Shown here piece by piece: positions 53,340 through 63,462 of a stretch of DNA of 64,000 bases (positions are counted from its first letter, which is position 1; every line of letters starts with the position of its first letter). The notes under the pieces are model-generated. The model was not told where the DNA came from, did no database searches, and saw nothing but the letters and a program-made list of their open reading frames with translations. The stretch comes from Nostoc sp. CHAB 5844. Its GTDB lineage: Bacteria > Cyanobacteriota > Cyanobacteriia > Cyanobacteriales > Nostocaceae. The position numbers and the translations under genes are program-made. The DNA lies in contig NZ_JAIVFW010000024.1 of NCBI RefSeq assembly GCF_020829595.1, forward strand, positions 32,955-96,954, written 5' to 3'.

Positions 53340-56243
53340 ATGCCACAAATTCAACGCTGGTATCAAGGTTTTTCTTATAGAGGAAATCCACAAGAACTTA
53401 TCAAACAAATTTCCGAGCAAGTTCAACGTCACAATCTGGGAAATTTCATTCCACTTTTACGAGTGGAAAAAGGTGTAAAATCACGCAAACAGTTTTATTT
53501 TTTTCTGGCATTTGAAAGCTTACAAAAAGGTGACATACCAACCGAAATTAAATCAACTCTGCTGAAACTATCTTTTTTTAAATCTCCTATTCCAGGCAAT
53601 CGCAGCTTTAGTTATGAAGAAATCAAACCTATGGTCGGGGTTGGTTTTGCTGAAAGGTACGTTAATCGAGTTGGTTTAATACCAGAAGATATACGGCAGC
53701 AATTATTACAGTCAGCAGCAGTTATTAGCAACGGCATCAGGCTAGAACCAAATCAACTCTATTTGGTTCCCCCGCCTCCCAGAAATCAAAATCTTTCTCG
53801 CCCAGGATACCGCTGCGATCAGTGTAATGCTTTCTATCTGCATCAAGCAGCTGGAATTTGCCCAGTTTGTAGTAGCGATCGCCGTTCTAACGCACCTGTT
53901 CAACCACTAAGCCTCAGCACAACAACTACGGACTTCGATTACTATACTTACCTTTCAGAAGAAGCAGGTCAGCCTTTCCGCATGAACGCAGCGGAATTGA
54001 CGGGACAAACTGACAGGGGCGATCGCACTGTACGTCAACGTTGGTTTCAGGATATTTTTATTAATCAGGAAATACCCTGTGTTCAAGGAATTGACCTGTT
54101 AAGTGTTACAACCACAATGGAAGCGGGGGTTGATATTGGTTCGCTATTAGCAGTAATGATGGCAAATATGCCTCCTCGTCGCTTTAATTACCAACAAAGG
54201 GTTGGACGAGCCGGAAGACGGTCTGCGGGTGTTTCTCTAGCTGTTACTTTTTGTCGAGGAAGAAGCCATGATGATTTCTACTTTCAACGCCTAGAAAGTA
54301 TGACAGGCGACCCGCCACCACCGCCTTATGTCGATATGGAAAGTCAAGAAATTTTTCTGCGGGTTCTAGTTAAGGAAGTGCTGAGACAAGCATTCCCTGT
54401 TGCAAGATTAAGCTTGCAAGCAAGTGGCGTTTCATTAACCACCGATGGGGCTGATAGTGTACATGGTGAATTTGGTACTCGTAACGATTGGTCTCATTAC
54501 GAACCTGAGATCAGAAATTGGGTAAATGATACGGCGAACGAACCGATAATTTTACAAGTTCTGGATGCCTTAAGGGTTGAGACGAACTTACCCAATGCAG
54601 GTAATGCCCAAATGCTAGCCTATTTACGCAATGACCTCATCCCGCTAATTAACAATATTGTTAATGACCCCTCATACACCCAAGATAAACTGAGTGAGCG
54701 TTTGGCAAATGCTGGATTATTGCCTATGTTTGGTTTTCCGACACGAGTCCGCTTGCTTTACACAAGCTGGCCCTCTTCTCCAGAACCTTGGCCACCAGAA
54801 ACGGGGACAGTAGATCGGGATTTAGATATTGCCCTGAGCCAATTTGCTCCTAAATCGCAAACCGTTAAAGATAAAGCTGTTCACAATGCTTGTGGCGTGG
54901 TTGAATTATACCCTCAAGGTCACAGGGTGACTTCTGCTGCGGGGTTATTTCCTGCACTGCCCAATAGTAATGAATCTGTAGGGTTATGTGGGAAGTGTCA
55001 AGCAGTTGTATTTCCGTATACAGGATTAAACCAGCCACCTCCCGGCGGTCTAGAACCACAAAAAACTCAATGTCTGGTGTGTGGTGCGAATGAACTGCGT
55101 TACATAGATGCACGAGAACCCAAAGGATTCTTTACAGACTTAAATCCAGAAGATTTTGATGGGCAATTTGAGTGGCAACCACGCTCAACTAGACCTTCTT
55201 TGAGTGTAAGGGCTAATGTTCCTCCGCCCTCAGTCATTGTAAATACTAACGCTGCTATCTCTGATTTCAATGAGAACATTATTTCCGTCAATGATAATGG
55301 CGGTGAAGGAGGGTTTGATTTTTACGAAACGGTTAGGATTAAAGAGCGGCAGCAAGCAGGTGCTTATTTTCAGAAACCAGGAGCTTATGCGATCGCTACA
55401 AATAATGACTTTGTAAGAACATCAGGTGCTTGTTATCGTATAGCACTATTGTCTAAACGTAAGACAGACATTTTATTAGTAAATCTCAGCCAATGGCAGA
55501 ATGGTGTTTTTGCACTGCCAACAAAAGTAGAAGGGCGTGCTGCTTGGTATTCTTTTGCTTTTTGGTTACGGATAGCTGCTGGTGCGCTTTTGGATATAGA
55601 CCCACAGGAGTTACAAGCTGGTTTTCGCTCTGTGCAAGATCAATCAGGAAGGGTAATTGGTCAAGCATTTTTATGCGACCAACTAGAAAATGGTGCAGGA
55701 TACTGTCGCTTTTTGGCACAACCACAGCAGTTTCAAAATCTTTTGGCTCAAGTTAACCCTGCTATTCCAAATAGCATCGCTTGGACATGGTTAGCTTCAG
55801 GGCATGAGGCAGATTGTGATACATCATGTAATTTGTGTTTGCGGGACTACCGAAATCTGCCCTACCACGGAATTTTAGATTGGCGACTTGCTTTAGATAT
55901 GGCGCGGTTAGTAACTGATGCTTCAGCAATTATTGATTTGCAGACACCTTGGGGTGGTAATGCAAATCCTTGGCTGAGGTTGATTCAAGGAACTAACGCA
56001 CCTATCCCCGCTTCGTTTCAACGTTTAGGTTATGGTTCACCAACACATTTTGTAACGCTAGTTGGATTTGTTCACCAAAGTCCTCGCCGTCGAACAATCA
56101 GAATTTTGCGCCATCCTTTATGGCAGGATGACCATCCTGAGTGGATTGCAGCTAGAACAGCAGCAGAAACGCAGTATCCTAATTATGAAGTTTCGGATGC
56201 CAATCCATTTATGGTTCTTCGGCGACCAGGGGATTACGTGTAA
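53340..56243 (+). CDS. DUF1998-type helicase lacking its first RecA lobe (967 aa)
   Basis: Residues 1-100 (RWYQGFSYRGNPQELIKQIS, FIPLLRVEKGVKSRKQFYFF) form a module I cannot name. After about residue 101 the sequence resembles the C-terminal half of large DUF1998 helicases. A Cys4 zinc knuckle lies at C159, C162, C174 and C177. RecA lobe 2 has motif V EAGVDIG (261-267) and motif VI QQRVGRAGRR (285-294). A long helical/beta region follows, with a second Cys cluster near 825-835 (CDTSCNLCLRDY). No Walker A or DExH motif exists in it or in the preceding gene, so it cannot act as a normal helicase alone. The junction near residue 100 looks like an internal deletion or a fusion. Confidence 0.8.
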   Translation: MPQIQRWYQGFSYRGNPQELIKQISEQVQRHNLGNFIPLLRVEKGVKSRKQFYFFLAFESLQKGDIPTEIKSTLLKLSFFKSPIPGNRSFSYEEIKPMVGVGFAERYVNRVGLIPEDIRQQLLQSAAVISNGIRLEPNQLYLVPPPPRNQNLSRPGYRCDQCNAFYLHQAAGICPVCSSDRRSNAPVQPLSLSTTTTDFDYYTYLSEEAGQPFRMNAAELTGQTDRGDRTVRQRWFQDIFINQEIPCVQGIDLLSVTTTMEAGVDIGSLLAVMMANMPPRRFNYQQRVGRAGRRSAGVSLAVTFCRGRSHDDFYFQRLESMTGDPPPPPYVDMESQEIFLRVLVKEVLRQAFPVARLSLQASGVSLTTDGADSVHGEFGTRNDWSHYEPEIRNWVNDTANEPIILQVLDALRVETNLPNAGNAQMLAYLRNDLIPLINNIVNDPSYTQDKLSERLANAGLLPMFGFPTRVRLLYTSWPSSPEPWPPETGTVDRDLDIALSQFAPKSQTVKDKAVHNACGVVELYPQGHRVTSAAGLFPALPNSNESVGLCGKCQAVVFPYTGLNQPPPGGLEPQKTQCLVCGANELRYIDAREPKGFFTDLNPEDFDGQFEWQPRSTRPSLSVRANVPPPSVIVNTNAAISDFNENIISVNDNGGEGGFDFYETVRIKERQQAGAYFQKPGAYAIATNNDFVRTSGACYRIALLSKRKTDILLVNLSQWQNGVFALPTKVEGRAAWYSFAFWLRIAAGALLDIDPQELQAGFRSVQDQSGRVIGQAFLCDQLENGAGYCRFLAQPQQFQNLLAQVNPAIPNSIAWTWLASGHEADCDTSCNLCLRDYRNLPYHGILDWRLALDMARLVTDASAIIDLQTPWGGNANPWLRLIQGTNAPIPASFQRLGYGSPTHFVTLVGFVHQSPRRRTIRILRHPLWQDDHPEWIAARTAAETQYPNYEVSDANPFMVLRRPGDYV

Positions 56244-56249
56244 AGTGCG

Positions 56250-56360
56250 ATCATTATTTCTGGCTCTAACTACGAGACTAACCTCAGTATCCATCCAGCT
56301 TATCAGGTTGAGTCAGCCAGACTGTTTATAGTGCTGCGACAACCAGGGGATTGTGTGTGA
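56250..56360 (+). pseudogene. Duplicated C-terminal tail of the DUF1998 helicase
   Basis: Just seven bases after the helicase stop, an open frame without a start reads HPAYQVESARLFIVLRQPGDCV. It parallels the helicase end YPNYEVSDANPFMVLRRPGDYV. It is therefore the last codons of a second, related helicase gene whose body is gone. The divergence shows it is a paralog remnant rather than a fresh duplication. Nothing else is seen up to 56445. Confidence 0.7.
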
Positions 56361-56445
56361 TACAGAAATATAGCAATGATTTGGTAAGATAATAACTTCG
56401 TCTTGAAATGTTTGCATAGATAATTAAGAATATAATTAGCACTTG

Positions 56446-56862
56446 ATGCCTTGGCCTGAACACTTCCCTGATGGATGCCCACCTGAGAATGCTCACCCAG
56501 TCTCCGGTAAAGTCTACCGCTTTGTTGATAACGATATCCCAGAGGCAGATGATTTTCATTCATGGCGCGAACAGAACCCTAGTCAACCTTGCCCTCCAGG
56601 TTTAACAGAATGTCAAACTTGTGGTCTTTCTGTGTTTACTACAGAAGAAGGTGTCTGTACTGCCCTCCGAAGAAAACCGTTCCTGCGGAAAAAGAAACCA
56701 GCATTAGGTAATTTAACGTCTGAGTTTGGAGTGATACTGAATACGCCTTCCCAAGGAAAGAAAGGAACAGGTGAAAATCATCACACTTGGTGGGTTTCCC
56801 CAAATGCTGAACCCTGGAAAGTGTTTCATGTCATCACTGTTAGTTGCCCAGATCCTGAATAA
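56446..56862 (+). CDS. Small Cys-containing protein in the helicase block (138 aa)
   Basis: I do not recognise the family. It contains a ECQTCGLSVFTTEEGVCTALR segment with CxxC and a third Cys, suggestive of metal binding, and CPPGLTEC before it. The second half is beta-like with ENHHTWWVSP and ends VFHVITVSCPDPE. ATG 56446 (TTG 56443 also in frame) is used. It ends nine bases before the next gene, so the two form an operon. Confidence 0.65.
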   Translation: MPWPEHFPDGCPPENAHPVSGKVYRFVDNDIPEADDFHSWREQNPSQPCPPGLTECQTCGLSVFTTEEGVCTALRRKPFLRKKKPALGNLTSEFGVILNTPSQGKKGTGENHHTWWVSPNAEPWKVFHVITVSCPDPE

Positions 56863-56871
56863 GGCATATCT

Positions 56872-58083
56872 ATGAGACTTCTTCCACAACACACTCAGTT
56901 GGGAAAGCTGGAATTAATTGAGGTGTATGAATATTATGATACACCTTGCCTTTTTTCGTGCCGGAATGTATCAGGACAGATATTCATAGCTATTTTATTT
57001 GAACAAGAAAAAAGAGTAGAAAAATGGCTTTATGCCTCCATGTCTCAACGTAGATTTGAAAATATTCGTGCAGGCTTGATTGATATACGAAATGCTTTTT
57101 TAAATTCAGAAGATGGGTTTGTTTATCAAGTTATTATTAATCCAGATGATAACCCAGATAGAGTTGAAATTATTTGGTGTGAAAATCTAATTGATGATTG
57201 GTTGCCTATGCCCAATGAATTTATTGAGTTTGGCAACGAACCACTTCCTATTTTGGAGGTAAAAGATGCACCTCGCACTGCAATGCAAATTCAAAGAGAA
57301 GTTCTCAATCTGACATTTCAATTTCCTACCCCTAATCCAACCGAAGCTCCAGTAGCATTTTTGGGAAGAATTTTAGAATCAGTACAAAGTGTCTTTAATG
57401 CTCTTGGTCAAGCTATAGAATCAACACCAACACCAACAGGGATAATACCTCGTTCAATTACGGAAAAAACGCAGTTAACTGTACTAGGAACTTACGCTGG
57501 CTCTTTTGGTATAGAACTGGCAACATTACCTGAAAAAATAGAAAATAACAACACTAATTATTTAGTAAATAGTGTTATTAGCGAATTTTTTGAGTTGGTT
57601 AATATGAGTATTAATCCTGAAGATAATGCATACATTTTACGCCAAAAGCTCTGGACATTGAAAACTAGAGTAGCTTCTGGATATAGAGATTTTCTAGTGA
57701 ATTTATATAAATCTGAAACTAATCTGCGTTTTAATTGGGGTTCACCTAACCAGGAGCATAGGGATTTGATAGAATTACATCTTTCATCCATCAAAAAAAC
57801 ATTAGAAATTATTAATATGGCTGAAGATGAAATAGTAAAAGAGTCCGAAATTGTAGGTAAACTGATTGGACTTAATATCCGAACTAAAAGGTATGAAATT
57901 TTGAGTATTGAAGATAATAAAAAATACTCAGGACGTATTATTGATGAAGCTATATCTAGAGTTGAAACAGCGACTCTAAGTGAAGTTTATTTTTCAACTA
58001 TTCGGGAAGTTAAGGAAATATCACCTACTCTTCCAGAAGGAAAATTGAAATATCAGCTTATAGCTCTGCGTCCCCACATGTAA
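56872..58083 (+). CDS. Uncharacterised protein in the helicase block (403 aa)
   Basis: I do not recognise a named domain, though proteins opening like this one (LPQHTQLGKLELIEVYEYYD then TPCLFSCRNVSGQIFIAILF) occur as a conserved unknown family. The N-terminal 140 residues look like a beta-rich module (EKWLYASMSQRRFENIRAGLIDIRNAF). The rest is mainly helical with a Pro-rich linker near residues 150-165. There are no catalytic motifs or membrane helices. It follows the 138-aa gene by nine bases and converges on the large ATPase gene, with 58 bases between the two. Confidence 0.7.
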   Translation: MRLLPQHTQLGKLELIEVYEYYDTPCLFSCRNVSGQIFIAILFEQEKRVEKWLYASMSQRRFENIRAGLIDIRNAFLNSEDGFVYQVIINPDDNPDRVEIIWCENLIDDWLPMPNEFIEFGNEPLPILEVKDAPRTAMQIQREVLNLTFQFPTPNPTEAPVAFLGRILESVQSVFNALGQAIESTPTPTGIIPRSITEKTQLTVLGTYAGSFGIELATLPEKIENNNTNYLVNSVISEFFELVNMSINPEDNAYILRQKLWTLKTRVASGYRDFLVNLYKSETNLRFNWGSPNQEHRDLIELHLSSIKKTLEIINMAEDEIVKESEIVGKLIGLNIRTKRYEILSIEDNKKYSGRIIDEAISRVETATLSEVYFSTIREVKEISPTLPEGKLKYQLIALRPHM

Positions 58084-58141
58084 GCTAAAATATAAACCTA
58101 ACAAACTTTTATCTGATGTCCTCATATACATCCAACAAAGA

Positions 58142-61100
58142 TTAATCACGATGACGGAGCATAATCTCTAAGTACCCTTTTTTGTACAAAGTTTTTAACA
58201 GATCCCATACATCCTGATTATCTGGCAAGCGTTGACAAACTTGGCTAATTGTCAGACCACTTTTGACGGTACTAATGACACTTAAAAGCTGTCTTTCTTC
58301 TTCTATAATATTTTCATCCTTTTGATTATGAATTCTTTTCAATTCCTCACGAAACTCTAGACCTTTATCAAAAATAAATTTGAGTTCATTAACCTGAATT
58401 TCAAGATTTTTCAAGTCTAATATCACTTCCTTACACAACTCTATTTTTGATAGCAACTCTATTTTGAAATTGCTGACTTTATTTAAAAGCCCAGTCATAT
58501 TTTGTTCGCGGTTTTGGGCAAGAAAGTGTAAATCATTTTGTAGTTGCTCAAAATCTGAGATTTGATTGTCACAACAGCCAAGCAACTTTTCCCAAAAAAC
58601 TTGTCTTAGGGCTTCATAAGAGCCTTCACGGTCTTCATCATCAAATTTACATCTGTCTTTTAAATAACGTTTATTAGGAACAATTAGACACAATAATTCT
58701 TCGTACTTATTTAGGGCTTGCTCAAAAGCATCCCGACGCGATCGCCTCTCACCCTTAATCTGTTCTTCAATTTCCAGCAAGGGTTTTTGCAGTAGTTCAT
58801 ATTCTCTAAAACTTTCCACACCATGACGGCTAAAATACTCTACCACTCGGTCAACAAACTCATCGTCATAGCGCACCAGATGTTCTGAATCGTTACTTAG
58901 ACTGTTACGTAAATTCTCAGCACTTGTCAGAATAATTCGCCACTGTTCCAGACCACCTACTAAATCCTGTAGTCTTCTTTTAATACTTTCATTAGTTTGC
59001 AAAAACTGGTGACAGTGATTGAGTTGATAATGTAATTTCAGAATGTCTGTTTCTTCTAATACAAGCGAACTGGCTAAATTATGACAATCTTGATCTAATT
59101 GCAAAACTTGTTTTTCTAAAGTTTTGCGATGGTCGTTGAGACAATCTTCTAAACCACTCGTACTAAGAATTACCTGACTAACTTTAGAAGTCTTCAATCT
59201 TAGCGTAAAATTTTCTAATTTTCGTGTAATTTCACCAAGTTCTTTTTGCAGTGTATGGCGTTTTTCATGGCAAAACTCTTCAAGGCGATCGCTTAGGTCT
59301 TGTATTGCCCTTTGAATTCCATCAAGAACCACCTCATCAGTGTAGTTCGCAAACTCCTGTGTAGTCTTTACGCCATCAAAGTCTTGCCCTAAAGTTAGTT
59401 GTATGCATTCAGGTGTCTTCAAACTTCCTGGTGAAGTTGCTACTAAAGAAAGAGTTGTTTCTGCTTCATTGAGTTCGCTAACAACCTCCTGTAAAAGCCT
59501 ATCATCAAAATTTGCTAGGAACGAAGAAACCTGAGCGCGAAGTTCAATTAACTGACCTTTCAAGTCATTAGGGTCTAGTTCTGCCACACAAGTGCGAATA
59601 ATGCCCTTTTGTCGCTCCCATTCTACATAGCGACGGCGTTGTAACCATTCCAGTGCTTCCTCAAACTCTTCTTGAAGATAGCCAAGTTTTTTGACCTGTT
59701 TCCATATCTCGAAATAATTTAATTCTCTGATAATTTTCTGACCTTGCACATTCTCAAATTCCTCTTGTGATTTCAGTTTATTTTGAATAAAGGATTCTAG
59801 AGGATGAGCCGCAAATTGGACTTGAGAATTTTCTGTTTTCTTGTCAGCAATTTTAGATTCACTAATCAACCCATGCTGTTTGAAAATTGCCAAAATGCTA
59901 GGCAGACCAGAACCCGCAGCTGCAAATACTTTTTCAAAGTCTTCCTTTGTGGTTAAATACAACTGGCGACCTCGGCGAACAGACAACGGAAATTTCTCAA
60001 GTACTAACTTATATTTAAGAAGTACAGGATGCAGATTGGTGTAGAAAGATTGATAACCAGGAAATAGAGTTTTACACTTTTGATAAAACACAGACTCTAT
60101 AAGTTTTATTTCTGCACCATTGACTGCCTCTAAACCGATAATTTGCCATGTTTCCGGTGCAATGGATGGGAACAGGAGCCGCAAAGCTAAACCGTGACAC
60201 TCCTGACGGTGGTGTTCTAGTCTATCTCGATCTGCTTTGCTAACTTCAGGGTTGTCAGAGAGCCAGTGTTGAATGTAGTGAGATAAATTCAGCAAGGTAC
60301 AAGCTGAACACTGTTCGGCAACCATGACTTTACGGAGTAAGCCGAAAGCGGCGGGATACCCCCTTTCAAAACTTCGACCTAACTGAATGTGAAAATCTAC
60401 TTGACCTGTCCCGGCGATCGCAGTTAATCTTTGTGGGACATTAGCTATATTCTGTCCATAACTCAAGTAAAATCGCCAGTCTAAGTGGGTTTCTTCTGGT
60501 GGAGTAAATCTCATCAAATCAGAGTCTTCACCACCAACACTAATAACTAGAGAACGGTTAGGAAATTCTAAATTGTATCTTTCAAAAGAGCCGTTTAAAA
60601 AATTAAAACATCCAAATCTATCCTCCTTCCATTCACCTTGATAGCGCCAAGTCCAATTGGCTTTCTGACCAGAGCGAGACATTGGGAAAAGTAAGGGGAG
60701 AATTTCTCTGCGGAAAATCTTTGTTGCTATCTCTGCTTTTTTAGCATCATTCCACTCTCCAAACCAGCTGCGACGAAATAAGCCAAGAATTTTATCAATG
60801 ACTGTCAGAGGCGTTGTCCGAAGAAGAGCAACTAAAGCAAAGCTATGTTCGGTTGGTTGTATGATATACGAGCCGTAAAAATCATCGTCTTCAGCCAATT
60901 TTTTTAAACTCTTTAACAGTCCGAATTTCTCAGTTACACTTGCGGTCACACCCGATGGAAAACTAGCTAAAAGCTTAATTACTTCTCTTCCTTTTGGATG
61001 TTTTTTAGCGGAAATCAGTGGCTCGACTTTGTTAATAGCATCGTTAATTTTGTGCTGTTGGGTACCGTATAGCTGCACCCGTCCTACAAGATAATCCTGA

Positions 61101-62146
61101 ATTAAATCAACAGGTGTGTACCACTTTTTTTCTTCTTGAGCAAAATTCACTATGCGTTTAAAAACTTCGATGACTGTGCGAGGCCCGTTCCCTAAGTCTT
61201 TACGCTCACACAACTGTCCCAGGCTTTCCAATGTTGCTGAATTTACTAATTGGTTGTCCTGCGACTGATCTTCTGGCAAAAACTTCCCACACAAAAAATC
61301 CCAAAGCTTAACCGGAAAATCGGCTTTATAAGCATCTGTTAATCGCAGCGATACTTTTTGCTCCTGCATCCGGTGGATAATATCACCAGCCTGTTCTTCA
61401 ATTGCTGATTCGGTGGGTGTGGTAGGCATTCCTAGAATAAGTGCGACAGGTGTAGAACCTAAAGCCCGCATTCCTTTGACTAAATCGCTCAAAATCTGGA
61501 TACGAACGTTAGATCCTTCTTCAGTCCGCAGGAATTCTTGGCATTCGTCAGCAAATATTGCTAAACCTTTAAAACCTGCTTTTCGCAGAATAGAAACGCT
61601 ATCCCGCCAAAAATTTAGGACATTATCAGTGTTAGTAGTATCAGTTTTTAATTCTTGGATAATTTTGAGCGCTTTGTCTTCAGATATTTTCCACTTGCGG
61701 GCTATTTCTGCGGCTTGTTCTTGTTGAGACTTTAGTCCGTACTGGGAATATAGTGCCTCAATTTCAGGAACAAGAGCAGGGGAGGATTGCTCTAAAGTTG
61801 CCTTAATCCAGCTATAAGTGGCAACCATTAAGTTGCTTAATTCTTTAAATTTAAACGGTGGCACGGCGACAATTTTATTCTGCCTGCACTCAGACCAAAA
61901 ATAAATCAGCGTTGCTGTTTTACCATACCCATAATCAGCACTTAGGTAGCCGTTGACAGGTTTACCCTTACCAATTTCATCAATTAAATTGTCTCGAAGT
62001 TTTTTAACTTGTTCGAGGGGGTGGTAGCTGTCAGCATATAATTCATAATCACGGGCTACACTTTTAGGTTCGCTTTCAATCTGTGATGGACTAACGGTAT
62101 CTACAATTGCTTGAATTGAATCTAGTTGTTCTAATAGTCGTTTCAT
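58142..62146 (-). CDS. Large P-loop ATPase with coiled coil and winged helix (1334 aa)
   Basis: The N-terminal AAA-type ATPase has Walker A at residues 70-77 (ADYGYGKT) and Walker B FADE with Asp200 and Glu201 (GLAIFADECQEFL). It continues with LGSTPVALILGMPTTPTESA (sensor-like). The middle is a long helical region. Residues about 900-1250 are predicted coiled coil. The C-terminus ISTVKSGLTISQVCQRLPDN and VWDLLKTLYKKGYLEI looks like a winged helix. Size and layout recall the BrxC/PglY ATPases of BREX-type systems, but no BREX methylase or phosphatase is near. It faces the helicase block tail to tail, so it has its own promoter. A defence role is inference. Confidence 0.82.
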   Translation of the reverse strand: MKRLLEQLDSIQAIVDTVSPSQIESEPKSVARDYELYADSYHPLEQVKKLRDNLIDEIGKGKPVNGYLSADYGYGKTATLIYFWSECRQNKIVAVPPFKFKELSNLMVATYSWIKATLEQSSPALVPEIEALYSQYGLKSQQEQAAEIARKWKISEDKALKIIQELKTDTTNTDNVLNFWRDSVSILRKAGFKGLAIFADECQEFLRTEEGSNVRIQILSDLVKGMRALGSTPVALILGMPTTPTESAIEEQAGDIIHRMQEQKVSLRLTDAYKADFPVKLWDFLCGKFLPEDQSQDNQLVNSATLESLGQLCERKDLGNGPRTVIEVFKRIVNFAQEEKKWYTPVDLIQDYLVGRVQLYGTQQHKINDAINKVEPLISAKKHPKGREVIKLLASFPSGVTASVTEKFGLLKSLKKLAEDDDFYGSYIIQPTEHSFALVALLRTTPLTVIDKILGLFRRSWFGEWNDAKKAEIATKIFRREILPLLFPMSRSGQKANWTWRYQGEWKEDRFGCFNFLNGSFERYNLEFPNRSLVISVGGEDSDLMRFTPPEETHLDWRFYLSYGQNIANVPQRLTAIAGTGQVDFHIQLGRSFERGYPAAFGLLRKVMVAEQCSACTLLNLSHYIQHWLSDNPEVSKADRDRLEHHRQECHGLALRLLFPSIAPETWQIIGLEAVNGAEIKLIESVFYQKCKTLFPGYQSFYTNLHPVLLKYKLVLEKFPLSVRRGRQLYLTTKEDFEKVFAAAGSGLPSILAIFKQHGLISESKIADKKTENSQVQFAAHPLESFIQNKLKSQEEFENVQGQKIIRELNYFEIWKQVKKLGYLQEEFEEALEWLQRRRYVEWERQKGIIRTCVAELDPNDLKGQLIELRAQVSSFLANFDDRLLQEVVSELNEAETTLSLVATSPGSLKTPECIQLTLGQDFDGVKTTQEFANYTDEVVLDGIQRAIQDLSDRLEEFCHEKRHTLQKELGEITRKLENFTLRLKTSKVSQVILSTSGLEDCLNDHRKTLEKQVLQLDQDCHNLASSLVLEETDILKLHYQLNHCHQFLQTNESIKRRLQDLVGGLEQWRIILTSAENLRNSLSNDSEHLVRYDDEFVDRVVEYFSRHGVESFREYELLQKPLLEIEEQIKGERRSRRDAFEQALNKYEELLCLIVPNKRYLKDRCKFDDEDREGSYEALRQVFWEKLLGCCDNQISDFEQLQNDLHFLAQNREQNMTGLLNKVSNFKIELLSKIELCKEVILDLKNLEIQVNELKFIFDKGLEFREELKRIHNQKDENIIEEERQLLSVISTVKSGLTISQVCQRLPDNQDVWDLLKTLYKKGYLEIMLRHRD

Positions 62147-62543
62147 AGATAGTCACTCTTAGGTGTAGCCAATATAAAAAGAGCAATTATGCTTAGGTCT
62201 AATGCAGATTAACGCTTTTAACGGGTAGTTTCAAGGGTTGGAATTGAGGCTACACGGCAGTTGTGGGAAATATTACGTAAATCTGAGTCACTCAACGCTA
62301 GCTGGCAGTAGGGAATCCGATTAGTTACAGGCTCATCGGAAGCTGGGAGTTTTATGCCCTAAACAATATTAAGGTGAATAGGGGTTAGCGTACACTGACT
62401 ATGCTAGAGATGAGGAGCGACAACAGTAACTGCACAACTCAGTGCGAACTTGCTGCGATCGCTACTCAATGATAAACTAGCTTTCTCCATAAAATAGAGA
62501 CTACTGACACAGAGCTTAAGGCTTAGAGCTATGTTCCTGTATC
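62147..62543. other. Gene-free region between the ATPase gene and the IS
   Basis: About 400 bases; a minus frame across 62404-62616 runs into the IS end and is not credible. It should hold the ATPase promoter. I see no sharp motif. Confidence 0.4.
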
Positions 62544-63462
62544 GAATGGCACTAAGAAAAGCTGTAAGGGATACAGGATAAAGATTACAGCTTTTAAAGC
62601 TAGAGAGAGGAGTCATGGAATAGATGGTTGCGCTCGCCGAAGGAGAGATGATGTATGGTTGCCCAAAAATTTTGTCGGGAGAAAAAGCTTACTCGTTCAT
62701 GGAATACTTTCTTTAGAACGAGCAAGCATATACAATAACTACCTACTACTGTGACATTAAATCTCGCACAACAACGATGCGAAAAGGTAAAATTGTTGGG
62801 GATTGCGACAAATTAGTTACTTGGTATAAACCTAAAAGTTGCCCCAAAGGTTTAAATAAAGATGAATTTGATGCTCTACCTCAAAGTATAACTGTGCGAG
62901 AGATTTACTACTACATTGTTATCCCTGGTTTTCGTACAGGGCGGGTTAGTTTAATTACTACTCTTTTGGACAAAGCAACTTATTCTACTCTCGAAATTGT
63001 TGGGCTTTACGGTAAACGTTGGGATGTTGAATTGGATTTAAGACATCTAAAAACTACCTTGGGTATGGATATTTTACGGTGTAAAACACCTTCAATGATC
63101 CGCAAAGAAATTTACGTTTTTTTGCTGGCTTACAATCTAAAAAGGAGCTGAATGTGGTCGGCTGGGACTACTTATAATACCCCTCCAAATCGTTGATCAT
63201 TGCCAGGCACTCGCCATCATTTAAATAACTTTATTCCCAAATTAGAGGCGGCTGACTCTCAAAAACGTCTCAATCTTTATCGCAATGCAACTTAAAGTTA
63301 TTGCTCACAAGGTTGTTCCAGAACGCCCAGCTCGAAGTGAACCACGAGTTCGTAAACGTCGCCCCAAAATTTACCCCTTGATGGCTAAACCGCGCCAAGA
63401 ATTACGTCATCAATTGCAAACTGCTTAATTGATCAGTATTTCCGCTTTTCTTAGTGCCATTC
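62544..63462. mobile_element. IS4-family insertion sequence, internally deleted
   Basis: Perfect 19-bp terminal inverted repeats GAATGGCACTAAGAAAAGC (62544-62562) and its reverse complement (63444-63462) delimit a 919-bp element. It is shorter than intact elements of the family and carries a broken transposase. No matching target duplication is obvious at the flanks. The right end cuts a KilA-N gene. Confidence 0.82.
62655..63428 (+). pseudogene. IS4-family transposase, frameshifted and deleted
   Basis: The central frame (62777-63151) has RVSLITTLLDKATYSTLEIV and then the IS4 YREK signature exactly spaced: Y-2-R-3-E-6-K in YGKRWDVELDLRHLK. After 63151 the frame breaks. The C-terminal part resumes in other frames (NNFIPKLEAADSQKRLNLYR, then RPARSEPRVRKRRPKIYPLM). 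The N-terminal DDE part is largely missing. Confidence 0.82.

Noticed and set aside
62404..62616. 70-codon minus-strand frame as the missing half of the KilA-N gene
   Set aside because: Its translation (ALSLKLCVSSLYFMEKASL) does not resemble a KilA-N domain and it starts inside the IS end.
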